DNA of 64,000 bases from Isoetes taiwanensis (Eukaryota > Streptophyta > Lycopodiopsida > Isoetales > Isoetaceae): NCBI GenBank assembly GCA_021234155.1, contig JAJEKV010000237.1, forward strand, positions 372,001 through 436,000. Reading direction: 5' to 3'. A program made the position numbers and the translations under genes. Positions 10,928 to 20,984 of the stretch are shown piece by piece. The first letter of the stretch is position 1. Every line of letters begins with the position of its first letter. Below the pieces are notes generated by a model. That model was not told the DNA's origin and ran no database searches. It saw only the letters and a list, made by a program, of their open reading frames with translations.

Positions 10928-11391
10928 ACCTCGGGAGCCGATCCACCCACCTCAATATTTTTGCAAATGTAAAATGTATAGGTTGAACCATATTATGAGA
11001 CCAATTGCTTGGTATGCAGTTAGCACAACCCTAACACAAAGTTAGCAATATCCCACATGCATATATCACAAAAATCATGCGCATATATAAATAGGATTTT
11101 GCTGCTTCATTGATAAGTGTGGATAGAGATTAGATGTTGAAAAGTTATGGCTCGCTGGCTTGTAATCTTCAGTTACAGGCCAGCGTGTCATAACTGTCCA
11201 AGATGTAATCCTAGTCCACCCTTTTTTTTAGTAATGGGCTCAAATATCCCACATGCATTCAATGTTCCACATGTTACCAAATCAACAATTGCCAAATCAA
11301 CAAATGCCAAATGAATGGATTATGTTAAGGCATATTGTGTACCTATGCATATTGTGTTTGGTAAAGCGTGAGTCAACAATATAGAGATAAC
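10928..11391. other. AT-rich spacer
   Basis: No convincing coding frame. A short inverted repeat around 11150-11210 (TGGCTCGCTGGCTTGTAATC against a later CAGTTACAGGCCAGCG) could fold, and CCACATG words recur near 11250. Nothing else is seen. Confidence 0.5.
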
Positions 11392-11606
11392 AAGGAATAT
11401 TCCTTATTACCTTGAAAGGAATATTCCTTATTGCATTGAAAGGAATATTCCTTAGCGCCTAGTTATCAGGAATATTCCTTATTACCTTCAAAGGAATATT
11501 CTTTAGTTTGTTTAAGTGCACCCATAGTTACAAGGAATATTCCTATTACCTTGAAAGGAATATTCCTGTTTGCATTGAAAGGAATATTCCTTAGTGCCTA
11601 GTTATC

Positions 11607-11617
11607 AAGAATATTCC
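11607..11617. repeat. Target-site duplication of L1 LINE, left copy
   Basis: AAGAATATTCC at 11607-11617 is repeated at 14954-14964 right after the poly-A tail. An 11-bp duplication is typical of L1-type target-primed insertion. Confidence 0.85.
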
Positions 11618-14374
11618 CTGGAAAGGAAAGTCAAGTTGATTGAAGAATATGAAGCTAAAAGTTTGGCCATAAAAAGCAGAAGTCTATATGTGAACTGCAT
11701 GGATGATTGCAGCTCAAAATTCTTCTTCAGAGCTGCTAAAAGCAGAATTATGAACAATGGGATTGCCTCAGTTCGAGATGACAATCAACAAGAGCTCTTT
11801 AAACAAGAGGACATCCAAAAATTGTTCTACACTAAATACAAGGAGTTATTTACAGCCAAGGATAATGACAATGCTAAAATGGATGAATTCTTTGAATACC
11901 TTGGCCCAAAAGATGATCATATTCAGGATGTACAGCTTCTGGCAGTTCCAATGGAAGCAGAGATTTTAAGCACATTAAGGAGTATGGCTCATGGGAAAAG
12001 CCCTGGTCCTGACGGTCTACCTCCTGAATTTTATGATCATTTCTGGGATGTAATGAACAAGGACATAGTTACATTTATGCATGGGGTGCTTGGCGGTCGA
12101 GAAATTACACCCAGCAATTAATGCAGGTCTAATTGCCCTCATCCCAAAGGTAGATATGCCTATCAACTTTTCGGATTGGAGGCCTATCTCATTAACAAAT
12201 GTGACATATAAAGTTTTGGCTAAGATCTTTGCCAATAGGATAAAAAAGATTCTTCAGAATAAGATCTGTCCAGTTCAATCTGGATTTCTTCCAGGGAGGT
12301 GCATCTTGGACAACTTCATTGGAGCTTATGAAGGTTTACTTTGGAATAAACTATCCAATCAAGGTTGTGTACTTTTAAAATTGGATTTCAAAAGAGCCTA
12401 TGACACCATTATTTGGAAATTTCTTTACAAAGCCATGGCACGCAGTTGGGTTTTCTCGATCAGGTTATTGGGAAAATAGTTGGCTTCAATGTAACTGGCT
12501 GCTCAACAGTTTTGGTTAATGGCTCTCCCTCCTCCTTTTTTGAGTGCAAAAGAGGAGTGAGACAGGGGTGTCCTTTAGCCCCCTATCTCTTCTTAATAGT
12601 AGCGAGAAATGGTTACTAGATATATCATGAAGATGCAACAAGATAAGAAGATTAGTTGCTTAAATCTTCGACTCAAAAGATGCTTTTTATCAAGAATGCA
12701 AGATCTTGACGATACCTTTGTGTTCTTAAAAGACAAGGGGACAGTATTAGAAATTTCCTCTCTGCAATGGAACTTTTTGGGAAGGCTTCTGGGGTGGTCC
12801 TGAACAAGGAAAAGTGTGCCTTCATCTCTGACACCCTTGAGAATCACATTGAAGACATAAGTGTTTGTGGTCTCCAAAAAGCTACCAAATTGTTAGGTCT
12901 TCCATTAGCTCTCAACATGAGTCTGCATGGCCTTTGGGAACCCATTGTGACCAAGATAAAGAAAAAACTTCAAATGTATCCTAAGTCTTTATCCTTAGCT
13001 GGGAGAATAGAGATAATCAATAGTGTTATTGCCATCTCTCATGTGTACTTCTCTTCAGCAATAATTGCAGACAAGAAGACCTATCAGGAGCTAGAGATCA
13101 TAATGAAGGAATTCATTTGGCAGGGCACACACATGGTAGGTTGGAAAAATTTGATTCTACCTAGAAGGAAAGGAGGGTTGGGATGCAAAGATCTTTTCCT
13201 GCAGGCCCAAGCTCTGGCAGCTAAGTTGGTCTGGAGAGCTCTGGACCCAGCTGCTAAATCCCCCGCCCTTGCCCTTACTAAGTATTGGATTGGGAAGACT
13301 ACAATAGTGGGAAGTCCATCTACACCTCATCACCTTCCTGACTCAGCATTTTATCAACTTAATACAGGGTCAGGCACTTCCACCATAATGAGAAGGATCA
13401 TCCAAGCTTGGAATCAGGTTTCTGTGTGTTTTAAAGCGAATCCAATTGAACAAGTCTCAGAAAACTTCAATTTCTTCTGGCATCAAGGGCTGGTTAGTGA
13501 AAATGATGGATGCTTAGCACTTAAACATCCAAGAAAATACAAGGAGTGGATGGATAGGGGCCTGGGTACAATTGGTAACATGGTAAATGGTGAGAACTGG
13601 AAAACATGGTTGGAAATCTCTAGTCTCCTACAAGATACCAGTTCCAATAGAAATATTTACAAAGCTCTAACAAGACACAATAGAGGGAGGGAGCATGGAG
13701 CAGGTGGAGGCGAACGGGCCATGGATGGCAAAGGGTATAATGTGGCTAAAGTCTATTCCTTGCTGCTGGGAGACCACAGAACTAAAGTTGCCAGTCAATG
13801 GGGTTGTACAGATCAGGAAGCCACTAAGGTTATAAGGAAAGGTTGGAAACTTCAATGTGCAAAGAAGGTGGGTCTTTTCAGGTGGCTTGTCCTGAACAAA
13901 AGCTTGAAGTCTAATGCTTACAGGGCTAAGTACAATAACCAAAACTCTGACAGATGCCCCTTTAGGTTGTGGCCAAGCCGAGTCATCCACACACATCTTT
14001 ATTTGTCCTTGGTGGACCCCTTTTGGTCCTGGATAGGCAATCATATTGGTGCAATTCCAGCTGCTGAACAGGATCTTTTTGACTTTCTTGCAAGTTCTTC
14101 CCTTTTTGTGGACACAATTAGATCATTATGCCTGTGGGTAATTTGGAAACATAGGAACAATGTTGCCATTAACCACCACAGTCCAGACTTGAACTATCTT
14201 AAGACTACCCTTCAATTGGAGCTAGCAGAAGCAGCCATGGCTCATAGAATGAAAAAAGGATGCAATTATGACAAAAGATGGGATGATTTGGGCTCTTTTC
14301 AAGGGTTCTATGCTTTCTTTTCGTCTTATTTCAGTAACACTTCTAATGTCTGTAACAGATTATCTGGTCAATAA
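11618..14374 (+). pseudogene. L1 ORF2 fragment: reverse transcriptase and C-terminal region
   Basis: Frame 1 to 12121 carries the RT start (HGKSPGPDGLPPEFYDHFW). A shift leads to LIALIPKVDMPINFSDWRPISL and QSGFLPGRCILDN, then [10 protein letters not shown] with a catalytic Asp, then another shift to [16 protein letters not shown]. The catalytic box near 12705 reads DLDDTFVF, so the Tyr-Ala of YADD is lost while the two Asp remain. From 12767 a long open frame runs to 14374, starting with LFGKASGVVLNKEKC. The C-terminal zinc finger near 13955-14020 is split by a frameshift (RCPF then, one frame over, STHIFICP). At least four frame breaks make it dead. Confidence 0.88.
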
Positions 14375-14711
14375 ACATTATGAAGGCGGCCATGCCCGGG
14401 AGGTTCCGGAAGATACTCGTCCTATGACTCATCAGGAGGTGCTGGCAGCTCTGCAGTGGGTCAAAACAGAAACGATAATGATTCGAACCTTACAACAAGT
14501 ACTGAAAGATGATGATATCTGGGTTTTCAAGCAGGAGATCAAGCCTTATTTTGAGGAGAAGCTTCAAATTTGTATGGAGGCCCGAGAGTCTTGGATCCTC
14601 TACATTCTGGATTCCTCTTCCTATGGAGCACAGGAGCTCGATGATCTGCTTTTTAGGTTTACCATTCACGCCTCGGCAGTAATCTCCTTAGACGGAGTCA
14701 CAGGAAACTGA
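14375..14711 (+). pseudogene. Open extension downstream of L1 ORF2
   Basis: A frame overlapping the end of ORF2 stays open to 14711 and reads GHAREVPEDTRPMTHQEVLA, then a helical acidic run (TLQQVLKDDDIWVFKQEIKP) and DDLLFRFTIHASAVISLDGV. It lies inside the LINE, before the 3' UTR. It may be an additional C-terminal domain of this LINE family or host sequence carried along by readthrough. I recognise no domain. Confidence 0.35.
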
Positions 14712-14842
14712 AGACTCAGCACACCAGCAGGATTTACCAGAACAAAAGAAACTTTAAGCTTTTATAATTTTGTTTCTGATATTCTGTTAAAAACTTCAAT
14801 CAGTGTTTTAATCTTAGTAACTATCCTCCTCTGGAGTGTCAA

Positions 14843-14886
14843 GGCCATTTTCCAATTTGGCCTTTAGTACAGGGGGTTTCCCCCTG
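14843..14886 (+). other. Two hairpins in the L1 3' UTR
   Basis: GGCCATTTTCCAATTTGGCC at 14843-14862 and CAGGGGGTTTCCCCCTG at 14870-14886 are near-perfect inverted repeats, 55-110 bp before the poly-A tail. In LINEs, 3' UTR structure can help the RT recognise its own RNA; that role here is inference. Confidence 0.6.
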
Positions 14887-15167
14887 TCTTTTTGTATTAC
14901 CATGTAATTACATGTAATATAATACTACTGCCGTTTCCACAAAAAAAAAAAAAAAGAATATTCCTTATTACCTTCAAAGGAATATTCTTTAGTTTGTTTA
15001 AGTGCACCCATAGTTACAAGGAATATTCCTTATTACATTGAAAGGAATATTCCTTATTGAGTATAGCCCTTTCATTTGAACTAGGCTTGTGGGATATATG
15101 AACCATTGGCCAATTGGGTCAGAAAAAGAGGACAGTGGGAAAGATTTTAAGAAAAGGATGTTGAACA

Positions 15168-15215
15168 AATCATTGGCACAAATCATTGGTTAAGGAACAA
15201 ATCATTGGCATGGTA
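15168..15215. repeat. Short direct repeat (AAATCATTGG x3)
   Basis: AAATCATTGG occurs three times within about 45 bp, spaced by 8-12 bases. No function is implied. Confidence 0.7.
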
Positions 15216-15296
15216 CGAGCCATATCAGAAACAGGGGAGAAGGGAATAGACAGGGATAAAAATTCCTTTTTTACCTGTGGTGACTGGTTGATTCCG

Positions 15297-15615
15297 ATGG
15301 CGGGAGGAGATCGAACGACTAGATCACAATCCATATCCCCAATTCAAATGCAAACTCACCTGGCGCACCCGATTCTTGAGGAGATCAATGCCGAACAGGA
15401 AAACCAATTGAACAAAATCAAACGGAGAGGATCCACGAAGTTCAGAGGTACTCCTATTCTTAAACATGCTTTTGTTCCTAATCTAACAATTGCTTATGAT
15501 GTTCTACACAGATGCACAGAGGAGACTTAACTATGTTGGAAGCATGGATCGAGCTATGGGAGTAGCAGCGGACAAGGGGGATGAGGAATCCCAATTATCT
15601 AAAGCGAGTAACTAG
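15297..15615 (+). CDS. Candidate two-exon gene for an 84-residue protein
   Basis: The ATG at 15297 opens exon 1 to 15447. A 64-bp intron is proposed at 15448-15511, with donor AGAG/GTACTCC and acceptor TTCTACACAG. Splicing keeps the frame through to a TAG at 15613-15615, giving MAGGDRTTRSQSISPIQMQ at the N-terminus and a basic, helix-like middle (QLNKIKRRGSTKFRDAQRR). Unspliced, the frame stops at about 15530. The intron is near the lower size limit for plants. I do not recognise the family. It lies between TE remnants, so it may be a captured exon pair rather than a working gene. Confidence 0.35.
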
Positions 15616-16146
15616 AGAGTATTCTCATTCAACTTAAACGAGGAAGTTGTGCATGCAAAAGCAATCAACAAAGTCTTTGAAAAGGGCTGAGGTTTGGAGA
15701 TTCAATAGCCTCAAACCATACTTTACCAATCTCTATCACAAATGGCAATGTGGCGAGAAGCACATGTCTTGCTTTCCTCAAGTAGACTTCACCAACTTCC
15801 AAACAACTGTCCCGGACACTCTTCTCACAATTTTTCGGGAACAGGGACCATTGCTGATCTCACACCGCGTAACCTTACGGATGAATCTTGAGTCTTGAAT
15901 CTTGAATCTTGAGACCTTACGCTTACGGTGTTTTTTACAACTTACACTAAGTATATAACGATCTTGGAACTATATAAACAATATATTAATGTTTGTGTTT
16001 TAATCTGGTTCACATTTCGATTACATTAGGTTTGCAAGTCCATGCCTTAGTGCATAGAAAAGTTACTTCAACAACAGGTTAGCATGATTACGTAGATTCT
16101 ACAATCTCTGGCAAATTTCCCAGCAACATTTCATGCCAATAGTTAG
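15616..16146. other. Spacer with an unassigned 83-codon frame
   Basis: A plus-strand frame at 15647-15898 (KRAEVWRFNSLKPYFTNLYH) is open but shows no known domain and ends in TCTTGAATCTTGAATCTTGA direct repeats near 15888-15910. The rest is AT-rich with no visible gene. Confidence 0.4.
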
Positions 16147-16611
16147 TCAGTTCATATGCATAAGATGTACCTTTAATCTTATGTTTGACTGGACAAGAAC
16201 TTTCTTTCCTTGAATAAGCCTGTACTTTTGATGGCAACCAGGAATCAATTCAAAGTAGTTACCAGCTATAACTTCATTACCACAATAAAATTCATTTCCA
16301 TAGTCATCCTTGGTGTCTTCTTCGAGGGCATGTTTCACTTCTGTGCACTGGATGAGATAATAAGGGACCCTTTTATAATTGTCTGGGGATGTGAATGATG
16401 CAAAATAATCTCCAACCTGCACTGTCTCATCCACATTGTCCACGTCATTTGCCCACAAGTCATCTGCCTCGTACCCATCTTCTTCAACATTGTCCCTGTT
16501 TGTAGGCTCTAGTTTTCTCAACTCCCACTTGCCACAATGATCAGCATTCTCACAAGCAGGCCAATCAAAATTGATGCATGCCTTACAAAAATATGAAAGA
16601 GATCTACACAT
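16147..16611 (-). pseudogene. C-terminal domain of DDE transposase remnant
   Basis: A 154-codon frame begins CRSLSYFCKACINFDWPACE, with paired cysteines that may bind zinc. It continues with an acidic linker (EEDGYEADDLWANDVDNVDE) and a folded-looking part: VGDYFASF, YYLIQCTEVKHALEED, then GNEVIAGNYFELIPG and YRLIQGKKVLVQS. This pattern usually closes transposases of the class described for the parent element. The frame is open without internal stops, so this is the best-preserved part. Confidence 0.5.
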
Positions 16612-16799
16612 TAACTTTGTTGGATCATTTGGATCTATGGATGATACGCTAATGAAGAGATTGCACCCCTTTCACTTTGGGAGCACATCAAATCTTTGGG
16701 AACGGTCAATGTCGGACACCTTCCAAAATACCCTTTCCACATCAGAAATTTTCTCTTCAAGAACCTCACCATGCGGTTTACGCATTTTTTTTATCACTT

Positions 16800-17548
16800 T
16801 CCCATCCTTTTTTTTTCTTTTGTTACGCGCCGAGCCATAGTTTGGCTATGGCTCCTTCTCAAATCATGTGTGCCCTTCCCATGCCCCCGAGCCAAAGAAA
16901 TTCCCGGTGCATTCTGATCTTACGCTCTTGATGATACCTAGTTACATGATAGAAAGCTCTTCTCGACTTGAATTGGGCTGCACACCCGTCCGAATTTAAA
17001 CTAAGTGGTATTTCATATGACCAGCACCATTTTCTTCGACCAATTGAGGTGCATCTTGAATGCTTTTTGTACAAAGTGAGTATCATGTGTTTTGTCATCT
17101 GAAATAAAGAAGTGCACACATTTCCTCATTTTACCCTGTACCTTGAACATCGTGATGTGGACCAATATGCTGATTTGTTCATTGTACCAATGTTGTGCTT
17201 GAATCTCGTTGAATGGCTTCAAAGTATAATTCTCAGAAATCAACAACCCGATAATACTCAGTATCATCGAAGACTCTTCATGGATTCCTTTGAATTATGC
17301 GCTCGCCAATGTGCCACAAAGTTATGATATACAAACTTCAAAATATGATCAAACATGTTATCCAACATATTACTGGAGCTGCCTTTCTTGTCAATTAGCT
17401 TTAGTCTTCGTGAAGTTCCTTTCTTCGAGGGCTCATTAACGTAACCATAGACTTGCCAATCAAGCGTTTGATCAATCTGCTCCTTGTATTCTCTTGGACA
17501 CAACTCAATTAATTGTTTCCCACAATTTCCACAATCGATTTGATACAT
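16800..17548 (-). pseudogene. DDE core of transposase remnant
   Basis: The block opens with DCGNCGKQLIELCPREYKE (17470-17530). It runs through FVYHNFVAHWRAHNSKESM and, after a break, SENYTLKPFNEIQAQHWYNE and THDTHFVQKAF (17040-17220). A neighbouring frame gives SDGCAAQFKSRRAFYHVTRY (about 16955-17010) and then GHGKGTHD (16870-16890). The Asp of the SDG word and the Asp expected before SENY would be the first catalytic acids. Frames change at least three times, so it is inactive. Confidence 0.6.
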
Positions 17549-17639
17549 TGTAGCTTATGCCACTTCGTTACTTTCTGCTGCTCTGTCACATACCATAGCC
17601 CTCAAAATGTGCTAACATTATCAAATGTCTTGTTCTTGG

Positions 17640-17883
17640 CTTGACATATTCCGGCATGAGCCGGATCGCACACACCACAATTGCACGAACAATTTTCATG
17701 GAGTCTTGACCTCATCAAATTAAATGCACCTTGTACGGATCGATTGCTCATGTTTCACGCAACAACATGTGTTTCTTTCCTTTAGCTTTCTAATGCAAGA
17801 AGGTTTTAAGTATTCAAATTGCCTAAGCCCAATCCGAACCTCTGGATACTGATCCACAAAATTCTGGAATAATTCAGCCTGTA
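17640..17883 (-). pseudogene. Cys-rich exon of transposase remnant
   Basis: After an acceptor-like AATTTTACAG (minus strand) the frame reads AELFQNFVDQYPEVRIGLRQ, then FEYLKPSCIRKLKERNTCCC followed by VKHEQ. A second cysteine cluster, CSCNCGVCD, appears one frame later near 17660-17690. Triple Cys followed by a His is a hallmark of this class. The upstream intron-like stretch (17890-18340) is AT-rich. Confidence 0.55.
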
Positions 17884-18219
17884 AAATTACAGTGAAATAA
17901 AATTAGTCACCTCATTACATTACATTACATACAAATCTTTTACATATTCAAGACCCTAAACTCCCACACATACATGTACATTCGACATGATTTTTTTTTT
18001 TTCATTTACTATGAAGTCACATAATTTTTGACAATTAATACATCTCCACACTAATTTCTTCTTAGTTCTTGTCTACATCTACAATACATCCGAATATACA
18101 TGTAAACAAATATACATCGGAATATACATGTAAACAAATATACATGTACGTGTTGCCATGAAATAATTTGACATTTCCATGTAGAACAACTAGGAAGGAT
18201 TTGCATCTACATTACATTC

Positions 18220-18350
18220 AAAAAGTAAAGAAATCTGTTACAAACTTTACATCAAGTGTTACAAAATAAAAGAAGACATTTTATTACGCCAAAAAGTAAA
18301 GAAATCTACAAACTTTACATCAGTGTACAAAATAAAAAACATCTTTATTC
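18220..18350. repeat. Direct repeat of about 65 bp
   Basis: AAAAAGTAAAGAAATCT followed by ACAAACTTTACATCA and TACAAAATAAAA occurs at about 18220 and again at about 18290, with a few indels. It lies in the AT-rich spacer of the transposon remnant. A shorter direct repeat, AATATACATGTAAACAAAT, is at about 18090-18140. Confidence 0.7.
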
Positions 18351-19255
18351 TGAAAAACAAGATGCAATTCTGACTAAATTACGGTCGTATTTTTGTGTAA
18401 TGTCAATATATTGAATTGGTTGTGTCCTCTTCTTCATGACATCTCTAATTTTTGGTGAAACCTTTGAGTTATCTAACCAAAACTGAGCAACCATATCCTT
18501 CATAGCCCGATCTATCATATTTGTTCTTGGATTTCGACACGCTAATGCCCTGATTTGTTCCACCTAATGACATTCTTTTCCTTCTCTCCTTTGCTAGTTT
18601 CATATTTCTAGGATGTATTTTCAGCAACTTAGGCTGCTAGTGAAGTCTTACGTAATTCTCCTTCCTCTCCAACCACCATAGATAGTACAGAATGCTTTGC
18701 GGCAAAGTCTGTCATTGCTATTTTATTTTTGACGCGTCTTGGAGGCCATCCTTTAAATTCTTTACGGATCTGTTTTTCACGATAGCCTCTTGAGGCCTTC
18801 CAATGGCTTGGCTCAAATAGGAATTGCAATCTTTTGTCCTGCAATAATCTTCTTGCAAATGTATTTTGCTGTTTTGGAGTCAAATTAGATACCTCATTCA
18901 TTATGAGATTTATAGAAGCATTCACCTTTCTTCTAATTGGCTTTGTCACATATCCACCCCTACAAACCCTCTGTTTTCGATTTTCTTTTGCACGCTTGTA
19001 ATTGATTGCTTTAGAAACTTCATCAACGGGGAGGATTGAAATCTGAACCCGATGCTGACCTCGAAGTGCTTGCATGAGAGTCCAATCCTTCTTCCATAGT
19101 TTCTTCTTCAACCGATGCTTTAAGACATCGATCCATTCTGCGAGAGAAGGGGATACAACATCCCGCACAAAAATCAGATTATTAACCAGATTTGTATTCT
19201 TTGCTTGAAGGGATTTGTATTCTCGCTTGAAGGAAAGGGATTTCAATTTCTTCAA
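18345..19255 (-). pseudogene. N-terminal blocks of transposase remnant
   Basis: Block 18629-19255 (208 codons) is very basic and helix-rich (RHRLKKKLWKKDWTLMQALR, NLTPKQQNTFARRLLQDKRL, GYREKQIRKEFKGWPPRRVK), fitting a DNA-binding region. Block 18345-18563 reads MIDRAMKDMVAQFWLDNSKV then SPKIRDVMKKRTQ, the segment that precedes the Cys-rich exon in this protein class. The two are separated by a stop and a frame change. Confidence 0.5.
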
Positions 19256-19892
19256 GATACATTTGTTTCTTGAAATGCATTCGATTTAGGAGCAGCTATA
19301 ATCGATTCGGGCCAAGTTTTCGTTGAGGTAGAATTCGGAGCCATGTTTGATCGATTGAGGAAAGTTTAAAATGTGCGCCAAAGTTTTTTTTTTTTTTTCG
19401 CAGGCAAGAGTACAAGATTTCAGGAGGATTTGGTATAATTATGGAGAATATTGTACGTCAACCGCCTTTATTAATGATAGGCAACTCCATGTAAAATTCA
19501 AAATGTACATTACAAACACTTTAACCCAGTTCAAATTTTTACATCAATATACAAAAAAATTCAATCACCCTTTCATGCTTCTACCCGTTCGTTCTAGAGG
19601 TAAAAGTTCTCTTATGCAAGTTGCTATGACGTCAGAGGTGAGAGCGTACCCTAATTTCAAGCCAAAGTGGTGCCTGGGCGTTGTCCATCTATATAGCGGC
19701 TCTTAGGCACCAAATCATGGAACATCCTAACTTCTGCTATTGATGGAAAACCTCGAGCATCACTATGACTTGAAATTAGAGGACGCGTCCCCTTCGGCGT
19801 CGTGGTGGATTGTACAAGGACGGAGGTAACAAGGTCTTTGAGTACTCTATTATTGTGGCCACGGATAATACAGGCCTGGTGGTTGCCTGGTC
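19256..19892. other. Spacer between two DNA-transposon remnants
   Basis: A T-run at 19385-19398 is followed by unassigned sequence. The minus-strand frame at 19657-20079 overlaps the hairpin region and is probably a repeat translation. No gene is supported. Confidence 0.4.
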
Positions 19893-20131
19893 CCGTCCCG
19901 TCCACTGTATAGGTAAGGCGTAACTCCGATATGCCAAATGTGCGTTTGAATGTCATCGGGATCGTGTATCTGTACCTCGATTCCTTTGGGCGGCACCTGC
20001 CATATAAATCCATTAGGTATGTAGAGCATGTGCCACCCAAAGGAATGGAGTACCGGTACAGGGTCCTGATAGCATCCAAATGCCAGTTTGGCGTACCGGA
20101 GATACGCCTTACCTATCTAGTGGATGGGATC
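19893..20131. repeat. Long imperfect inverted repeat
   Basis: The arm at about 19893-20000 (AGGTAAGGCGTA ... GATTCCTTTGGGCGGCAC) is the approximate reverse complement of about 20012-20131 (GTGCCACCCAAAGGAATGGA ... TACGCCTTACCT). Similarity over about 110 bp is roughly three in four bases by eye, with a loop of only 10-15 bp. It could be a foldback element or the subterminal region of a DNA transposon. Confidence 0.7.
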
Positions 20132-20323
20132 GAAGTTACAAATTGTTGAAATGACCTGAACCATCATACATGCATGAAAGAAACATAGAGCACGGTAAGG
20201 AAATATATAGAAGACAAAAACTTGTAACAAAAAACACAACTTTTTATTGATAGTGCCAGGGACTATTACAATAGTTTGAAAATCCTCATGCATGGTTACA
20301 ATATACTGAACATACTCATCACA
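20132..20323. other. Short AT-rich gap downstream of hAT remnant
   Basis: No gene is seen. The word GCCAGGGACTATTAC near 20255 lies where an hAT end might be sought, since hAT termini often start CAGGG, but I found no matching partner upstream. Confidence 0.3.
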
Positions 20324-20525
20324 TCATCTATCTAGGCAGACACCATCTTCATCAGTTTCATCGTTCGAAGTTCCATCCTCTTCTGCCTGGTGGCCTAGGT
20401 TCAACCTCCGATGACCCTTTCCCTTAGTGCAACATCCTCGAGGTATGTTTCTTCTAGCACGTTCTCTGTTTGTCAAGGTAAGCGGCATTGGAGAATCCAA
20501 TGGATCACGTAGGCCAGTCAAGTCC

Positions 20526-20954
20526 TCAACTGCATTGCTCGGACCTGGCCTTTCTGTATCGGACTCCTCGGTATCTTCGCTGTCGGCTGACTCGTCTGAG
20601 AATACGACTTCCTATATTATCTTCGTCATCAATGAAGTGGGTACGCTGAATGTCTTTGTCAACATGGTTTGCAGCATTTACTGCAAGCAGCTCGTCCTCG
20701 CTGTCTTCGAAGCTGTCCTCTTCCACTTCGGAATCTGCATCCATGAAAGGAAACTGTAGCTTATCGATTGCGGATGTACCACTGTTGTGATTCAATAGCC
20801 GCCAGTTTGAGAAGTTGTATACAAGTTTGTCTGCCTTCTTATGTAGCAAGCGATTGCGGGTGACACTGTGTATATACTTATAGGCACTCCAATTCCTCTC
20901 ACTTGCACTATTGGAAGATACCAAGGAGAGGATAGTCATTGCAATTGCCTGCAA
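20526..20954 (-). pseudogene. hAT C-terminal dimerisation domain
   Basis: The frame starts AIAMTILSLVSSNSASERNW and continues with SAYKYIHSVTRNRLLHKKAD, a classic hAT dimerisation motif (SSxSxxSERxWS, then RNRL). It is followed by an acidic tail (DADSEVEEDSFEDSEDELLA) and a basic patch. The tail continues in another frame to a stop near 20324. Confidence 0.88.
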
Positions 20955-20984
20955 GGTATCAGTAACTTGCCCGTGGGCTTGCCA

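Larger units (their letters stand above)
11618..14953 (+). mobile_element. 5'-truncated L1-type LINE
   Basis: The 3.3-kb insert is bounded by an 11-bp duplication and ends in an A-run of about 15. It begins inside ORF2, after the endonuclease. It encodes RT, the connecting region and a zinc-finger end in broken frames. 5' truncation is the common fate of L1 insertions. It sits inside a satellite unit, so insertion is later than the array. Confidence 0.9.
11392..15060. repeat. 140-bp satellite built on AAGGAATATTCCTT palindromes, split by a LINE
   Basis: Unit 1 starts at 11392, unit 2 at 11532 and a partial unit 3 at 15018. Unit 2 is interrupted at 11617 by the LINE and resumes after the duplication at 14965; removing the LINE restores a unit of about 139 bp. 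Each unit holds several copies of the 14-bp palindrome AAGGAATATTCCTT or a one-base variant, plus a shared stretch TTTGTTTAAGTGCACCCATA. The array is short in this window, so total copy number is unknown. Confidence 0.85.
16147..19255 (-). mobile_element. DDE-transposon remnant with cysteine-rich domain
   Basis: Five minus-strand coding blocks in consistent order appear to be exons or frame-broken parts of one transposase: N-terminal basic region (18629-19255), a second block (18345-18563), a Cys-rich block after a splice-like acceptor (17640-17883), a CxxC/DDE core (16800-17548) and a C-terminal domain (16147-16611). The family resembles a class of uncharacterised plant and animal transposase-like proteins carrying SDGCAAQFKSRR and GHGKG motifs, but I cannot name the superfamily with confidence. 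No terminal inverted repeats were located. Confidence 0.6.

Noticed and set aside
11150-11215. Short inverted repeat as a tRNA or small RNA gene
   Set aside because: No cloverleaf or A/B box pattern fits; pairing is short.
20255-20270. CAGGG word as the hAT terminal repeat
   Set aside because: No matching inverted partner and no 8-bp duplication were found upstream of the BED finger.
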